A DNA stretch of 64,000 nt from Rhodanobacter thiooxydans (GTDB lineage Bacteria > Pseudomonadota > Gammaproteobacteria > Xanthomonadales > Rhodanobacteraceae), in the NCBI RefSeq assembly GCF_021545845.1, contig NZ_CP088923.1, positions 1,302,001-1,366,000 on the forward strand, written 5' to 3'. Below, piece by piece: positions 1 through 9,222 of the stretch (position 1 is the stretch's first letter; every line of letters begins with the position of its first letter). The notes beneath the pieces were generated by a model. That model made no database searches and was not told the DNA's origin. It worked only from the letters and a program-made list of their open reading frames with translations. The position numbers and the translations under genes are program-made.

Positions 1-747
1 CGGGGTATTTACCTGTTGCCGAACCTGTTCACCACGGGGGCGATGTTCGCCGGTTTCTACGCGATCATCGCCAGCATCGGCGGGCGTTATACCGAGGCCG
101 CGGTGGCGGTGTTCATCGCTGCGCTGCTGGACGGCATGGATGGCCGCGTGGCGCGCATGACCGGCACCCAGACCGAGTTCGGCGTGCAGTACGACTCGCT
201 GTCCGACCTGGTCAGTTTCGGCTTGGCGCCGGCACTGGTGATGTACACGTGGTCGCTGTCGACGCTGCGCGATTTCGGCCCGCTGTGGGGCAAGCTGGGC
301 TGGGCTGCCGCATTCATCTACGCCGCCTGCGCCGCGCTGCGGCTGGCGCGCTTCAACACCCAGGTGGGCGTGGCCGACAAACGCTATTTCCAGGGGCTGG
401 CCAGCCCGGCGGCGGCGGCGGTGTGCATGTCGTTCGTGTGGAGCGTGGACAAGTTCGGCCTGGCCGGCAGCGACTTCAGTTTCGTCACGGCAGTGCTGGC
501 GGTGGTGGTCGGCCTGCTGATGGTCAGCCGCTTCCGCTATTTCAGCTTCAAGTCGCTGCCGATGGGCGACCGCCAGCGCGTGCCGTTCGTGTGGATGGTG
601 GCGGCGGTGCTGCTGCTGGCGCTGCTGATCCTGGATACGCCGCGCGTGTTGTTCGTCGGCTTCACGGTCTATCTGTTGTCCGGCCCGGTGTGGACGATCT
701 GGGGCCTGGCCACGCATCGGCGCCGGGTGCGGCGCGGCGCGACATGA
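1..747 (+). CDS. pssA: CDP-diacylglycerol--serine O-phosphatidyltransferase, 5' end cut off
   Basis: This inner-membrane enzyme makes phosphatidylserine from CDP-diacylglycerol and serine, the first committed step to phosphatidylethanolamine. The reading frame is open at the window edge and begins with RGIYLLPN, typical of residues a little after the true start, so only a short N-terminal piece is missing. The CDP-alcohol phosphotransferase signature is complete at about residues 47-69 from the edge: DG, two residues, AR, eight residues, G, three residues, D, three residues, D (read as DGRVAR then EFGVQYDSLSD). Several hydrophobic segments follow, as expected for a polytopic protein. Its TGA overlaps the ATG of the next gene (ATGA), so the two are probably co-transcribed and translationally coupled. 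Confidence 0.93.
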   Translation, partial: RGIYLLPNLFTTGAMFAGFYAIIASIGGRYTEAAVAVFIAALLDGMDGRVARMTGTQTEFGVQYDSLSDLVSFGLAPALVMYTWSLSTLRDFGPLWGKLGWAAAFIYAACAALRLARFNTQVGVADKRYFQGLASPAAAAVCMSFVWSVDKFGLAGSDFSFVTAVLAVVVGLLMVSRFRYFSFKSLPMGDRQRVPFVWMVAAVLLLALLILDTPRVLFVGFTVYLLSGPVWTIWGLATHRRRVRRGAT

Positions 748-1232
748 ACGCCGCCGCACGCCAGCACGCCGACGCCGCGCATCGCGCCCGCGTGCTGCGT
801 GCGCTGGGTGTGACGCCGTGGCAGCGGCGGAGTGCGCCGGCGGTTGCCGTCGCGGGGGCTGGGCAGGACGCGCCAGCCGCGGCGGCGGGCGTGGCCTGCG
901 TGGTGGTGTTGCCGCAGGGCTGCAGCGCGCGCGAACTGGACTTGCTCGGTCGCGCGCTGGCTACCTGCGGCGCCGCGCTGGCGCGTGCTGCACGGGTTAC
1001 CGCCAGCGATGGCCAGTTGGCCGCCGGCGTGCCCGAGGCACGCGCCTATCTGGTGTTCGGCGAGGCGCAGGCGCACGCGCTGGGCCGCGCGCTGCCGGCT
1101 GCGGCGCTACGCCAGGCGCAGATCGTGCTGGCCGACGAGCCGGCGCTGGTGCTGACCAGTGCCGGCGCCAAGCGGCGCCTGTGGAACGCGTTGCGCAGCG
1201 TGCGCCGCGCACTGGCCGCGGCCGGCGGCTGA
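744..1232 (+). CDS. holD: Probable DNA polymerase III psi subunit (HolD-like)
   Basis: 162-residue protein starting at the ATG that overlaps the pssA stop. I read it as a divergent HolD, the clamp-loader subunit that links the gamma/tau complex to chi and SSB. What is seen: an N-terminal LRALGVTPWQRR segment that resembles the chi-binding peptide of E. coli HolD (LQQLGITQWSLRRP), a hydrophobic strand ACVVVLP near residue 50, and a C-terminal SAGAKRRLWNALR resembling the NPTARAALWQQI end of HolD. The position fits: in E. coli holD lies directly upstream of rimI, and rimI is the next gene here. Identity rests on short similarities plus synteny; the middle is alanine-rich and diverged. If this is wrong, it is an unknown small protein. 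Confidence 0.6.
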   Translation: MNAAARQHADAAHRARVLRALGVTPWQRRSAPAVAVAGAGQDAPAAAAGVACVVVLPQGCSARELDLLGRALATCGAALARAARVTASDGQLAAGVPEARAYLVFGEAQAHALGRALPAAALRQAQIVLADEPALVLTSAGAKRRLWNALRSVRRALAAAGG

Positions 1233-1237
1233 AGGTC

Positions 1238-1708
1238 ATGGCCGCGGTGGTCAAGCCGGTGATCCAGGTGCGCGGCATGCGGGCCGAGGATCTGGAAGCG
1301 GTCAGCGTACTGGAAAACCTGTCTTACGAATTCCCGTGGTCGGCGGGCATCTTCGGCGACTGCCTGAAGGCGGGACACCCGTGCTGGGTGCTGTGCGTGG
1401 ACGGCGTGGTCGCCGGCTACGGCGTTCTGTCGACAGGCGCGGGCGAAGCGCATGTGCTGAACCTGTGCATCGGGCCGGATTACCGCGGCCGCGGCCTGGG
1501 CCGGCACCTGCTGGGCCGGTTGCTGGACATTGCGCGCTGGAATGGTGCCGGGCGGGTCTTCCTCGAGGTGCGGCCGTCGAATCCGCTGGCCAAGGCGTTG
1601 TACGAATCGGTGGGTTTCCACGAGATCGGCCGCCGGCCGCGCTACTACCCCGCACGCCACGGACGCGAGGACGCGATCGTGATGGTGCTGGAGCCCGGGA
1701 CTCCCTAG
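1238..1708 (+). CDS. rimI: Ribosomal protein S18-alanine N-acetyltransferase
   Basis: 156-residue GNAT-fold enzyme that acetylates the N-terminal alanine of ribosomal protein S18. The acetyl-CoA-binding motif A is clear: YRGRGLGRHLL at about residues 81-91, preceded by the beta strand AHVLNLCIGP. It is followed by RVFLEVRPSNPLAKALYESVGF, in two halves matching the motif B region with the NxxAxxLYxxxGF pattern. The start ATG follows the upstream stop by five bases, so the gene belongs to the pssA-holD-rimI unit. Length equals the family norm (about 150-160). GNAT proteins are hard to separate by eye; the family motifs and the HolD-like neighbour favour RimI. Confidence 0.85.
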   Translation: MAAVVKPVIQVRGMRAEDLEAVSVLENLSYEFPWSAGIFGDCLKAGHPCWVLCVDGVVAGYGVLSTGAGEAHVLNLCIGPDYRGRGLGRHLLGRLLDIARWNGAGRVFLEVRPSNPLAKALYESVGFHEIGRRPRYYPARHGREDAIVMVLEPGTP

Positions 1709-1807
1709 CCGGCTGCGCCCGGCAGGCGCTGCAAGCGGGCCCGCCATGCAAACGCGATGGTGGCGGGTGTTAGCATGCCGCCCGCATTCCATGCCGGAGT
1801 CTCTTCA

Positions 1808-2494
1808 GTGCAAGGGCAGTTTTCGACCGACTGGTTCCACCACAACATTCCGCATTGGGAGCAGTGGCTTGCTTCGTTGCGCGGCAAACCGGGCCTGCGC
1901 GCGCTGGAGATCGGCAGTTTCGAGGGGCGCTCGACCGCCTGGCTGTGCGAGAACATCCTGACCGCCGCGGACAGTTCGATCGACTGCCTAGACTTCTTCC
2001 AGGCCGACCCGGTGTACGGCGACTACCACGCGCGTTTTCGCGCCAACACGGCGCCCTGGCGCGAGCGCATCAGCGAATTCCCCGGACCGAGCTTCGATTC
2101 GCTGCGGCAAGTCCAGGGGCCTTACGACCTCGTTTACGTCGACGGCTGGCATGCCGCCTTCGGTGCGCTGGCCGACGGCATCATGGCATGGCCGCTGCTG
2201 AAGGTCGGCGGCATCATGATCTTCGACGATTACCTGTGGGTACCGCCGAAGCTGGGCCCGGTGCCGCGTCCCGGCTGGTTGACGCGCAAGTGGCTGCGCT
2301 GGACCGGTCGCCGCTGGCGGACCGAGGGCCTGAAGAAGCAGATCGAAAGCGTGAAGACCGAGACGCCCAAGCTCGGCGTGGACGGCCTGCTGGCCACGCT
2401 GGACGGCTATTACGAGTTGCTGGGCATCAGCAACCAGCTGGCCGTGCGCAAGACGCGCGACTTCTCGCCGGGGCAGGTCGGCCAAGACACCTGA
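1808..2494 (+). CDS. Class I SAM-dependent methyltransferase, substrate unknown
   Basis: 228-residue protein with a Rossmann-type methyltransferase fold. Motif I is LRALEIGSFEGRST, a variant of ExGxxxGxS as found in the cephalosporin hydroxylase/Methyltransf_24 group; later come DLVYVDGWHAA and GGIMIFDDYLW, the strand 4 and 5 signatures of that group, in which an acidic DDY follows the post-II strand. I chose the GTG at 1808 because GGAG sits eight bases upstream at 1796-1799; an ATG at 1757 is in frame but has no ribosome site. The C-terminal third (basic, WLTRKWLRWTGRRW) is specific to this protein. It converges with valS 33 bases downstream. The methylated substrate cannot be told from the sequence. 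Confidence 0.75.
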   Translation: MQGQFSTDWFHHNIPHWEQWLASLRGKPGLRALEIGSFEGRSTAWLCENILTAADSSIDCLDFFQADPVYGDYHARFRANTAPWRERISEFPGPSFDSLRQVQGPYDLVYVDGWHAAFGALADGIMAWPLLKVGGIMIFDDYLWVPPKLGPVPRPGWLTRKWLRWTGRRWRTEGLKKQIESVKTETPKLGVDGLLATLDGYYELLGISNQLAVRKTRDFSPGQVGQDT

Positions 2495-2527
2495 GGGCCC
2501 GGCCGCAGCGCGGCGGGGCCACGAACA

Positions 2528-5491
2528 TCAGACCAGCTTCTGCGCCTGCTCGCGCAGCGCGCCCAGCGTGGCGTTCCAGTCGGCGATGCGCTGGCGTTCC
2601 TGCGCCACCACTTCGGCCGGTGCGTTGGCGACGAAGCTGGCGTTGCCGAGCTTGCCCTCGCACTTTTTGATCTCGACCTCGATGCGGCCGATTTCCCTGG
2701 CCAAGCGCGCCTTTTCGGCATCAAGGTCGATCAGGCCGGCCAGCGGAATCAGCACGCGCAGCGTGCCGACCACGGCCGCGGCCGCGGCGGGCTCGGCGCT
2801 GCCGGCTTCGATCCATTGCGGTGCCTCGGTGCGGGCGAGGAAGGCGATCTGCGCGGCGAACTTCGCCACGCGCGCGTGATCGCCGCTGTCGCCGTCGGCA
2901 AGCAGCAGCGGGATGGTCTTGCCCGGCGCGATGTTCATCTCCGAGCGGATCCGGCGGATGCCCGAGAGCACGGCCTTGAACCATTCGATCTCGGCGGTCG
3001 CTGCGTCGTCGTGCGCGAAGTCTGCGCCGCGCGGATACGTGGACTGGAGAATGCTCTTTGTTGAAGAGTCCGGCAGGGATGCCGGGCTGTTCTTTGCGCT
3101 CATGGAGGAGCGCACGAATACTTTCGCCACTTCCTGCCAGACTTCCTCGGTGAGGAAGGGAATCACCGGGTGCAGCGCGCGCAGCACCGCTTCCAGCACC
3201 ACCAGCAGCGTGTGCCGCGTGGATGCTGCCGCGTCGGCGTCTTCGCCGTTCAGCGCAGGCTTGGAGAGTTCCAGGAACCAGTCGCAATACTCGTTCCACA
3301 CGAACTCGTACAGCGCCTGCGCCAGGTGGTCGAAGCGGTACGTGCGGAAATGTTCTTCCGCCTCGGTCAGCGTCTGCGCCAGCCGCGTCAGAATCCACCG
3401 CTCCGCTTCGGTAACCGGCGCTGAGCCCCTCTCCCCTCGGGAGAGGGGTTGGGGCGAGGGTGCGGTGATGCCGGAAGGCCGCGCTCCGCCCGTACCCTCT
3501 CCCGGCGCATCCGCGCCACCCTCTCCCGCAGGGAGAGGGGAAACGTTCATCAGCACGAAGCGTGCCGCGTTCCACAACTTGTTGCAGAACGCCTTGTAGC
3601 CTTCGGCGCGCTTGATGTCGAAGTTGATCGTGCGGCTGTAGCTGGCCAGCGCGGCGAAGGTGAAGCGCAGCGCGTCGGTGCCGATCGCGGGAATGCCGCC
3701 GGGGTAATCCTTGCGGATGCGCTTCTCGACCTTGGTGCGCACCTGCGGGATCAGCAGCGACTTCGTCGATTTCTCCACCAACGGCTCCAGCGCGATGCCG
3801 TCGATCAGGTCCAGCGGGTCCAGCGTGTTGCCCTTGGACTTGGACATCTTCTGGCCTTCCGCATCGCGCACGATGGCGTTGATGTAGACCTCGCGGAACG
3901 GGATGCGGCCGGTGAAGTACCTGGTCGCCATCACCATCCGTGCGACCCAGAAGAAGATGATGTCGAAGCCGGTGACCAGCACCGCGCTGGGCAGGAAGAT
4001 CTGGTCGTTTGCCCAGTTCGCCACGACTTCGCCGCGCTCGTTCTTCACCGTGCCGTCGGCCGGCCAGCCCATGGTGGAGAACGGCCACAGCGCGGAACTG
4101 AACCAGGTGTCCAGCACGTCCTCGTCCTGGCGCAGCGCGCCGACTGGCGCGGTGTCGGCATGCGCGCGCGCGTCGGCCTCGTCCTCGCCCACGAAGATGT
4201 TGCCGGCCTCGTCGTACCACGCCGGAATGCGGTGGCCCCACCACAGCTGGCGGCTGATGCACCAGTCCTGGATGTTGTCCAGCCACTGCGTGTAGGTGGT
4301 GCTCCAGTTCTCCGGCACGAACTTGATGTCGCCGTTGCGCACCGCGTCCAGCGCCGGCTCGGTGATTGCCTTGCGGCCGCCGGGGCGTCCATCCTGCTGG
4401 ACGTCCGACGTCAGATCGACGAACCACTGGTCGGTGAGCATCGGCTCGATCACCGCGTCGGAGCGCTGGCTTACCGGCACCTGCAGCTTGTGCGGCTTGG
4501 TCTCGACCAGCAGGCCGAGCGCTTCCAGGTCCGCCAGCACGGCCTTGCGCGCGTCGTAGCGGTCGAGGCCGCGGTATTTCTCCGGTGCGTTGTCGTTGAC
4601 CTTCGCGTCCAGCGTAAAGATGGTGATCGGCGGCAACTGGTGGCGCTGGCCGATCGCGTAGTCGTTGAAGTCGTGCGCCGGGGTGATCTTCACGCAGCCG
4701 GTGCCGAACTCGCGGTCCACGTAATCGTCGGCGATCACCGGAATCTCGCGGTCGGTCAGCGGCAGCTTCAGCGTCCTGCCGACCAGGTGCGCGTAGCGCG
4801 CGTCCTCCGGATGCACGGCGACGGCGACGTCGCCCAGCATGGTCTCGGGGCGGGTGGTGGCGACCACCACGCTCTCGTCGCTGCCCACCACCGGGTAGCG
4901 GATCGACCACATGTGGCCGTCGCGCTCGACGTTGTTCACTTCGAGATCGGAGACGGCGGTGCCCAGCAGCGGATCCCAGTTCACCAGCCGGTTGCCGCGG
5001 TAGATCAACCCGGCACGATACCAGTCGATGAACACCTTGCGCACCGCAGCCGAAAGTCCCTCGTCCATGGTGAAGCGCTCGCGCGACCAGTCGGCGGCGG
5101 CGCCGATGCGGCGCATCTGGTGGGTGATGGTGGAGCCGGATTCCTCCTTCCACTGCCACACGCGTTCGACGAACGCATCGCGGCCCAGGTCGTGTCGGGT
5201 CTTCTCCTCGACCGCCAGCTGGTTCTCGACGATCTTCTGGGTGGCGATGCCGGCATGGTCGGTGCCGACCTGCCACAGCGTGTTGAAACCGCGCATGCGG
5301 TGATAGCGCACCAGCATGTCCATCACCGTCTGCTGGAACGCATGCCCCATGTGCAGCGTGCCGGTGACGTTCGGCGGCGGCAGCAGGATGCAGTACGGTT
5401 CACCCGTGCCCGACGGCCTGAACGCACCGCTGGCCTCCCAGCGCGCGTACCACGTCGACTCGATCTGGGCGGGTTCGAAACTCTTGTCCAT
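2528..5491 (-). CDS. valS: Valyl-tRNA synthetase with two repeat-derived insertions
   Basis: 987-residue class I synthetase that charges tRNA-Val. The HIGH-type motif is seen as HMGH (about residue 47) inside [14 protein letters not shown], and the KMSKS loop as [11 protein letters not shown] near residue 547; between them lies the editing domain, then the anticodon-binding helices and a C-terminal coiled coil. I start at ATG 5491 ([12 protein letters not shown]), which matches the family; an upstream in-frame ATG would add an unlikely leader. Two stretches look foreign: residues about 646-690, encoded by a palindromic repeat with CCCTCTCCC/GGGAGAGGG arms, and residues about 789-821, encoded by a second hairpin repeat. 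Both keep the frame and sit at interdomain positions, so the enzyme is presumably active. Confidence 0.96.
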   Translation of the reverse strand: MDKSFEPAQIESTWYARWEASGAFRPSGTGEPYCILLPPPNVTGTLHMGHAFQQTVMDMLVRYHRMRGFNTLWQVGTDHAGIATQKIVENQLAVEEKTRHDLGRDAFVERVWQWKEESGSTITHQMRRIGAAADWSRERFTMDEGLSAAVRKVFIDWYRAGLIYRGNRLVNWDPLLGTAVSDLEVNNVERDGHMWSIRYPVVGSDESVVVATTRPETMLGDVAVAVHPEDARYAHLVGRTLKLPLTDREIPVIADDYVDREFGTGCVKITPAHDFNDYAIGQRHQLPPITIFTLDAKVNDNAPEKYRGLDRYDARKAVLADLEALGLLVETKPHKLQVPVSQRSDAVIEPMLTDQWFVDLTSDVQQDGRPGGRKAITEPALDAVRNGDIKFVPENWSTTYTQWLDNIQDWCISRQLWWGHRIPAWYDEAGNIFVGEDEADARAHADTAPVGALRQDEDVLDTWFSSALWPFSTMGWPADGTVKNERGEVVANWANDQIFLPSAVLVTGFDIIFFWVARMVMATRYFTGRIPFREVYINAIVRDAEGQKMSKSKGNTLDPLDLIDGIALEPLVEKSTKSLLIPQVRTKVEKRIRKDYPGGIPAIGTDALRFTFAALASYSRTINFDIKRAEGYKAFCNKLWNAARFVLMNVSPLPAGEGGADAPGEGTGGARPSGITAPSPQPLSRGERGSAPVTEAERWILTRLAQTLTEAEEHFRTYRFDHLAQALYEFVWNEYCDWFLELSKPALNGEDADAAASTRHTLLVVLEAVLRALHPVIPFLTEEVWQEVAKVFVRSSMSAKNSPASLPDSSTKSILQSTYPRGADFAHDDAATAEIEWFKAVLSGIRRIRSEMNIAPGKTIPLLLADGDSGDHARVAKFAAQIAFLARTEAPQWIEAGSAEPAAAAAVVGTLRVLIPLAGLIDLDAEKARLAREIGRIEVEIKKCEGKLGNASFVANAPAEVVAQERQRIADWNATLGALREQAQKLV
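3026..3125. repeat. Palindromic repeat inserted in frame in valS (second)
   Basis: A roughly 100-base segment with an imperfect inverted repeat: CTCTTTGTTGAAGAGTCCGGC on one side and GCCGGGCTGTTCTTTGCG on the other, centred near 3078. In valS it encodes the Ser-rich stretch [19 protein letters not shown], which interrupts the otherwise conserved region after the VWQEV helix. The unlike amino-acid composition and the paired arms suggest a second mobile palindromic element. Confidence 0.6.
3418..3552. repeat. Palindromic repeat inserted in frame in valS (first)
   Basis: About 135 bases holding two small hairpins: CCCCTCTCCC (3426-3435) paired with GGGAGAGGGG (3439-3448), and CCCTCTCCC (3519-3527) paired with GGGAGAGGG (3531-3539). 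Translated on the minus strand it gives a Gly/Pro/Arg-rich segment starting [16 protein letters not shown], between the catalytic domain and the anticodon-binding helices, where E. coli ValRS has only a short linker. Low-complexity content and paired arms mark it as a REP-like element. Confidence 0.75.
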
Positions 5492-5614
5492 GGGGACTCG
5501 CGATGGCGCGCCGCAGAGGGCACGCACATATGGTGTAAAGCGGCCATTGTACGGGCGCAGGCCGGATGGCCCAAGCGGCCGCCGTTCACCCCGGCAGGGC
5601 AATGGACAAGAGCG

Positions 5615-5965
5615 TTACAGCAAGTCGATCCCGAACCGTCGCACCAGCAGCGCAAACAGCCAGAAGCACGCTACGGTGATCAGCGCGCAGGTGAGCAGGG
5701 TCGGCCAGAAGCCGAGGCGCGGCAGTAGTACGGGGAAGGCCAGGAACATGGGTAGCGTCGGCACCACATACCAGAACGTGTACCAGGCGTGGTTGGCGAT
5801 TTTTTCCTGCGGCTGGCGTTCGACGTACAGCCAGATCAGGGCCAGCACGGTGACCAGCGGCAACGCGGCGATCAGGCCGCCGAGGCGATCACTGCGCTTG
5901 GCGGCTTCGGAGACGAGCACGACGACGGCCGCGGTGACCAGGTACTTGGTGACGAGCCATCCCAT
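5615..5965 (-). CDS. DUF3147-type small membrane protein
   Basis: 116-residue integral membrane protein with four predicted helices, for example YLVTAAVVVLVSEAAK, LIAALPLVTVLALIWLYV, YVVPTLPMFLAFPVLLP and LTCALITVACFWLFALLV. The pattern and length match the DUF3147 family; its function is unknown to me. It starts at ATG 5965 shortly after hemE (gap 23 bases) and lies upstream of valS on the same strand, so it may be read with hemE. Confidence 0.7.
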   Translation of the reverse strand: MGWLVTKYLVTAAVVVLVSEAAKRSDRLGGLIAALPLVTVLALIWLYVERQPQEKIANHAWYTFWYVVPTLPMFLAFPVLLPRLGFWPTLLTCALITVACFWLFALLVRRFGIDLL

Positions 5966-5988
5966 CGGTTCACTCCTTCGCGCGTTAC

Positions 5989-7062
5989 TCAACTGCCGCG
6001 CAGGATGCGCCCGTACGCGTGCACTTCGTCCACCAGCACCTTCAGGTGTTCCGGATCCACTTCCGGCGTGACGCCGTGGCCGAGGTTGAACACGTGGCCG
6101 GGGTGGTTGCCGTAGCTGTCGAGCACGGCGCGGGCCTCGTGGCGGATCACTTCGGGGCTGGCGCGCATCACGGCGGGGTCGAGGTTGCCCTGCAGCGCCA
6201 CCTTGCCGGCGACGGCGCGGCGCGCGTCGGCGAGGTCCACCGTCCAGTCGACGCCGAGCGCGGCGCAGCCCGAATCGGCCATTTCGACCAGGTGCATGCC
6301 GGCGCCCTTGGAGAACAGGATCACCGGCAGTTCGCGCGCATGGGCATCGGCCTTCAGAGCGGCCACGATCTGCGCCATATAGCGCAGCGAGAACTCGCGG
6401 AACGGCGCCGGGCCGAGCAGGCCGCCCCAGGTGTCGAAGATCATCAGCGCCTGCGCGCCGGCTTCGGCCTGGGCGACCAGGTAGGCGGCGACGGACTGCG
6501 CCAGCGTGTCGAGCAGCTGGTGGGCGAGCTTCGGCTCGTTCCAGCACATCGCCTTCAGCGTGGCGAAGTCGCGCGAGCCGGCGCCCTCGACCATGTAGCA
6601 GGCCAGCGTCCACGGGCTGCCGGAGAAACCGATCAGCGGCACGCGGCCGTGCAGCTCGCGGCGGATCAGGCGCACCGCGTCCATCACGTAGCGCAGCTCG
6701 CCGTCCATGTCGGGCACGGCGAGTCTGGCGACGTCGGCGGCGCTGCGCACCGGGCGCGCGAACTGCGGGCCCTCGCCGTGGGCGAACGACAGGCCCAGGC
6801 CCATCGCGTCGGGGATGGTGAGGATGTCGGAGAACAGGATCGCCGCGTCCAGCTCGAAGCGCTGCAGCGGCTGCAGGGTCACCTCGCAGGCGAACTCGGG
6901 GTGCTGCGCCAGGCCCATGAAGCTGCCGGCGCGCTCGCGGGTGGCGCGGTACTCCGGCAGATAGCGGCCGGCCTGGCGCATCACCCAGATCGGCGTGGTG
7001 TCGGTGGGTTCGCGGCGCAGGGCGCGCAGGAAGCGATCGTTCTTCAGTTCTTGAACAGGCAT
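5989..7062 (-). CDS. hemE: Uroporphyrinogen decarboxylase
   Basis: 357-residue cytosolic enzyme that removes four carboxyl groups from uroporphyrinogen III to give coproporphyrinogen III in heme synthesis. The first family signature is present as [16 protein letters not shown] close to the N terminus, followed by [15 protein letters not shown] and the second signature region [16 protein letters not shown]. Length equals the family norm. I start at ATG 7062 ([12 protein letters not shown]), which aligns with other HemE N termini; ATG 7074 is in frame and has a better ribosome site (GGAAGG), so four extra residues are possible. The gene directly follows the WGR-domain gene, one base after its stop, suggesting coupling. 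Confidence 0.95.
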   Translation of the reverse strand: MPVQELKNDRFLRALRREPTDTTPIWVMRQAGRYLPEYRATRERAGSFMGLAQHPEFACEVTLQPLQRFELDAAILFSDILTIPDAMGLGLSFAHGEGPQFARPVRSAADVARLAVPDMDGELRYVMDAVRLIRRELHGRVPLIGFSGSPWTLACYMVEGAGSRDFATLKAMCWNEPKLAHQLLDTLAQSVAAYLVAQAEAGAQALMIFDTWGGLLGPAPFREFSLRYMAQIVAALKADAHARELPVILFSKGAGMHLVEMADSGCAALGVDWTVDLADARRAVAGKVALQGNLDPAVMRASPEVIRHEARAVLDSYGNHPGHVFNLGHGVTPEVDPEHLKVLVDEVHAYGRILRGS

Positions 7063-7063
7063 T

Positions 7064-7324
7064 TCAACGTCCATACGGGCCTTCCAGGCCCTGGGCAAAC
7101 ATCAGGCGGAAGCCGCGCTTGAGCTGCGTATCGCGGGCTTTCTCGAACGCGGCCACGGCCTCGTCGCGCTCCAGGAACTGCTCGCGCTTCATGCTGGCGC
7201 GGCCGCCCTGGGTGCCGGATTCGCGGTACAGCGTCCAGCCGCCGAGCAGATCCTGTTCCAGCGTGATCTGGACGTAGCGGGGGGCGTCGGTACTGCCGGG
7301 CACGGTTTGCAGGTAGAGGCGCAT
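7064..7324 (-). CDS. WGR-domain protein
   Basis: 86-residue protein consisting of little more than a WGR domain: a strand MRLYLQTVP, then [25 protein letters not shown] with the Trp-x-Leu and Gly-rich turn, then [21 protein letters not shown] domains are found alone and at the ends of poly(ADP-ribose) polymerases and ligase-like proteins, where they bind nucleic acid; the role of stand-alone forms is not known to me. I start at ATG 7324 because the domain begins there. It sits between aroB and hemE on the minus strand and nearly abuts hemE. Confidence 0.75.
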   Translation of the reverse strand: MRLYLQTVPGSTDAPRYVQITLEQDLLGGWTLYRESGTQGGRASMKREQFLERDEAVAAFEKARDTQLKRGFRLMFAQGLEGPYGR

Positions 7325-7516
7325 GGATTTCGGAAGTGCAGCACGAACAGGCGCGTGGCCGGACGCCACAGTCTATAGGATTTGCGCGGTGGCACCCGTT
7401 GCACGGGTGGGCACGTCGTCACATGCGCGGCGGATGGTGTTTGCGGGGCGGACACTGTCCACCGGCTTCTCGATGCGTCGCCATGCCTCGGCCGAATGCG
7501 GCGGGCGGTGCCCGCC

Positions 7517-8617
7517 CTACGGTGCTGAGGTGGCTTCGGTCAGCACAGCCAGCACGTCGGCCTCGGCCACGCCGGCGACGATTTCCGCCCGGCCGATGCC
7601 GCGCCACAGGATCAGCCGCAAGGTGCCGGCGGTGTTCTTCTTGTCCAGCCGCATCAGCGCCAGCAGCTGTGGCGGATCCATCCCGGGCGGCACCGCCATC
7701 GGCAGCCCGACGGCTTCCAGCAGGCGCTGCAGGCGGGTGCTGGCGGCCGGTGCGCTCATGCCGAGCCGCTCGGACAGGCGTGCCGCCAGCAGCATGCCGA
7801 TGGCCACGCCCTCGCCGTGCAGCAGGGCGGTGTAGTGGCCGGCGGTTTCCAGGGCGTGGCCGAAGGTATGGCCGAGGTTGAGCAAGGCGCGCTCCCCCTG
7901 TTCGGTTTCGTCGCGCGCGACCACGCCGGCCTTGTAGGCCACCTTGCGCGCGATCGCTTCCTGCACCGTGGCGGGCTCGCGCGCGGCGAGCGCGGCGGCG
8001 TGCTGCTCCAGCCAGGCGAAGAACGGCTCGTCGCCGATCGCCGCGCCCTTGATCACCTCGGCCAGGCCGGCGCGGTATTCGCGCCCGGGCAGGGTCGCCA
8101 GGGTGTCGATGTCGGCGACCACCGCGCGCGGCTGGTGGAACGCGCCGGCGAGGTTTTTGCCCACCGGGAGGTTCACGCCGGTCTTGCCGCCCACCGAGGA
8201 ATCGACCATCGCCAGCAAGGTGGTGGGCATCTGGATGAAGTCGATGCCGCGCATCCAGCACGCCGCACTGAAACCGGCCAGGTCGCCGACCACGCCGCCG
8301 CCCAGCGCAATCACGCAGGCGTCGCGGGTGGCGCCGAGCTCGCCCAGCGCTTCCAGCACGCGGCCGACGTTGGCGAAACTCTTGTGCGCTTCGCCGTCGT
8401 CGAGCAGGAAGCTGGCCCAGCGCAGGCCGTCCAGCCCCGCCTCGATGCGCGGCAGGTACAGCGGCGCCACGGTGGTGTTGCTGACCACCAGCGCGTGGCG
8501 CCCGCGCAGCATGGCGCGCCAGCGCGCGTGGTCGTGCAGCAGGCCGGCGCCGATCCACACCGGGTAGCTGCGCTGGCCGAGGGCGACGGTGACGGTCTGG
8601 CGTGCCGGGTCGTTCAT
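7517..8617 (-). CDS. aroB: 3-dehydroquinate synthase
   Basis: 366-residue NAD- and metal-dependent enzyme that converts DAHP to 3-dehydroquinate, step two of the shikimate pathway. Seen are the NAD-binding GGGVVGDLAGFSAA, the substrate region DSSVGGKTGVNLPVGKN, the lysine helix AGLAEVIKGAA, and the metal-ligand histidines in LNLGHTFGHALE and HGEGVAIGM. The ATG at 8617 overlaps the aroK stop (ATGA), so the two shikimate genes are translationally coupled, the common arrangement in proteobacteria. Confidence 0.96.
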   Translation of the reverse strand: MNDPARQTVTVALGQRSYPVWIGAGLLHDHARWRAMLRGRHALVVSNTTVAPLYLPRIEAGLDGLRWASFLLDDGEAHKSFANVGRVLEALGELGATRDACVIALGGGVVGDLAGFSAACWMRGIDFIQMPTTLLAMVDSSVGGKTGVNLPVGKNLAGAFHQPRAVVADIDTLATLPGREYRAGLAEVIKGAAIGDEPFFAWLEQHAAALAAREPATVQEAIARKVAYKAGVVARDETEQGERALLNLGHTFGHALETAGHYTALLHGEGVAIGMLLAARLSERLGMSAPAASTRLQRLLEAVGLPMAVPPGMDPPQLLALMRLDKKNTAGTLRLILWRGIGRAEIVAGVAEADVLAVLTEATSAP

Positions 8618-9168
8618 GCGGTCTGCCTGGGTGCTGCGCCGGGGCGCTGCCAATGACGGTCGATCAGCGCGATGCAGCGTTCGCCGCTGGCGGCGAGGCT
8701 GTCGGGTTCGCCGGGTACTGCAAGGTCGGCGAGCTCACGGTAGAGCGGTTCGCGCACCTGCGCCATCGCCTGCAGCCGCTCGCGGCGGTTGGCCACCGCC
8801 AGCAGCGGGCGGTGGTGGTCGCGCTCCAGCCGCTCCAGTTGCTGTTCGATGCTGGCCTGCAGCCACACCACGTAGCCGCGCTCGCGCAGCCGCCGGCGGT
8901 TGGCTTCGGCCAGCACTGCCCCGGCACCGGTGGCCAGCAGCACGCCGTCGCGGCGGCTGCATTCGTCCAAGAGCGCGCTCTCGCGCTGGCGGAAACCCGC
9001 CTCGCCCTCGATCTCGAACACCCGGTTCACGTCCGCGCCGCAGTGGCGCTCGATCTCCTGGTCGAGATCGACGAAGCTCAGGTCATAATGAGCCGCAAGT
9101 CGTCGCCCGATCGAGCTCTTGCCGGCGCCGGTCGGGCCGATGAGGAACAGGTTGGGTGAAGGGTTCAT
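8614..9168 (-). CDS. aroK: Shikimate kinase with an altered glycine loop
   Basis: 184-residue kinase that phosphorylates shikimate at O3. Walker A is GPTGAGKSSIGR at residues 11-22; the shikimate-binding acidic motif is SFVDLDQEIERH; FRQRES carries the substrate-binding arginine; the lid region is RHHRPLL-like (RDHHRPLLAV). Oddly, the usual shikimate-binding Gly-Gly-Gly loop reads ATGAGAVL, with Ala82 in place of the middle glycine (codon GCC, 8923-8925). All else is intact and the gene is coupled to aroB, so I take it as functional. Confidence 0.93.
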   Translation of the reverse strand: MNPSPNLFLIGPTGAGKSSIGRRLAAHYDLSFVDLDQEIERHCGADVNRVFEIEGEAGFRQRESALLDECSRRDGVLLATGAGAVLAEANRRRLRERGYVVWLQASIEQQLERLERDHHRPLLAVANRRERLQAMAQVREPLYRELADLAVPGEPDSLAASGERCIALIDRHWQRPGAAPRQTA

Positions 9169-9222
9169 GCGCAGATGCTAACAGGGCGGATCGGCCCGGG
9201 CAGCGCGACGGGAGGGCGGCAA

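Noticed and set aside
8614..9168. aroK considered a pseudogene because of the altered glycine loop
   Set aside because: Frame, length and all other motifs are intact and it is coupled to aroB.
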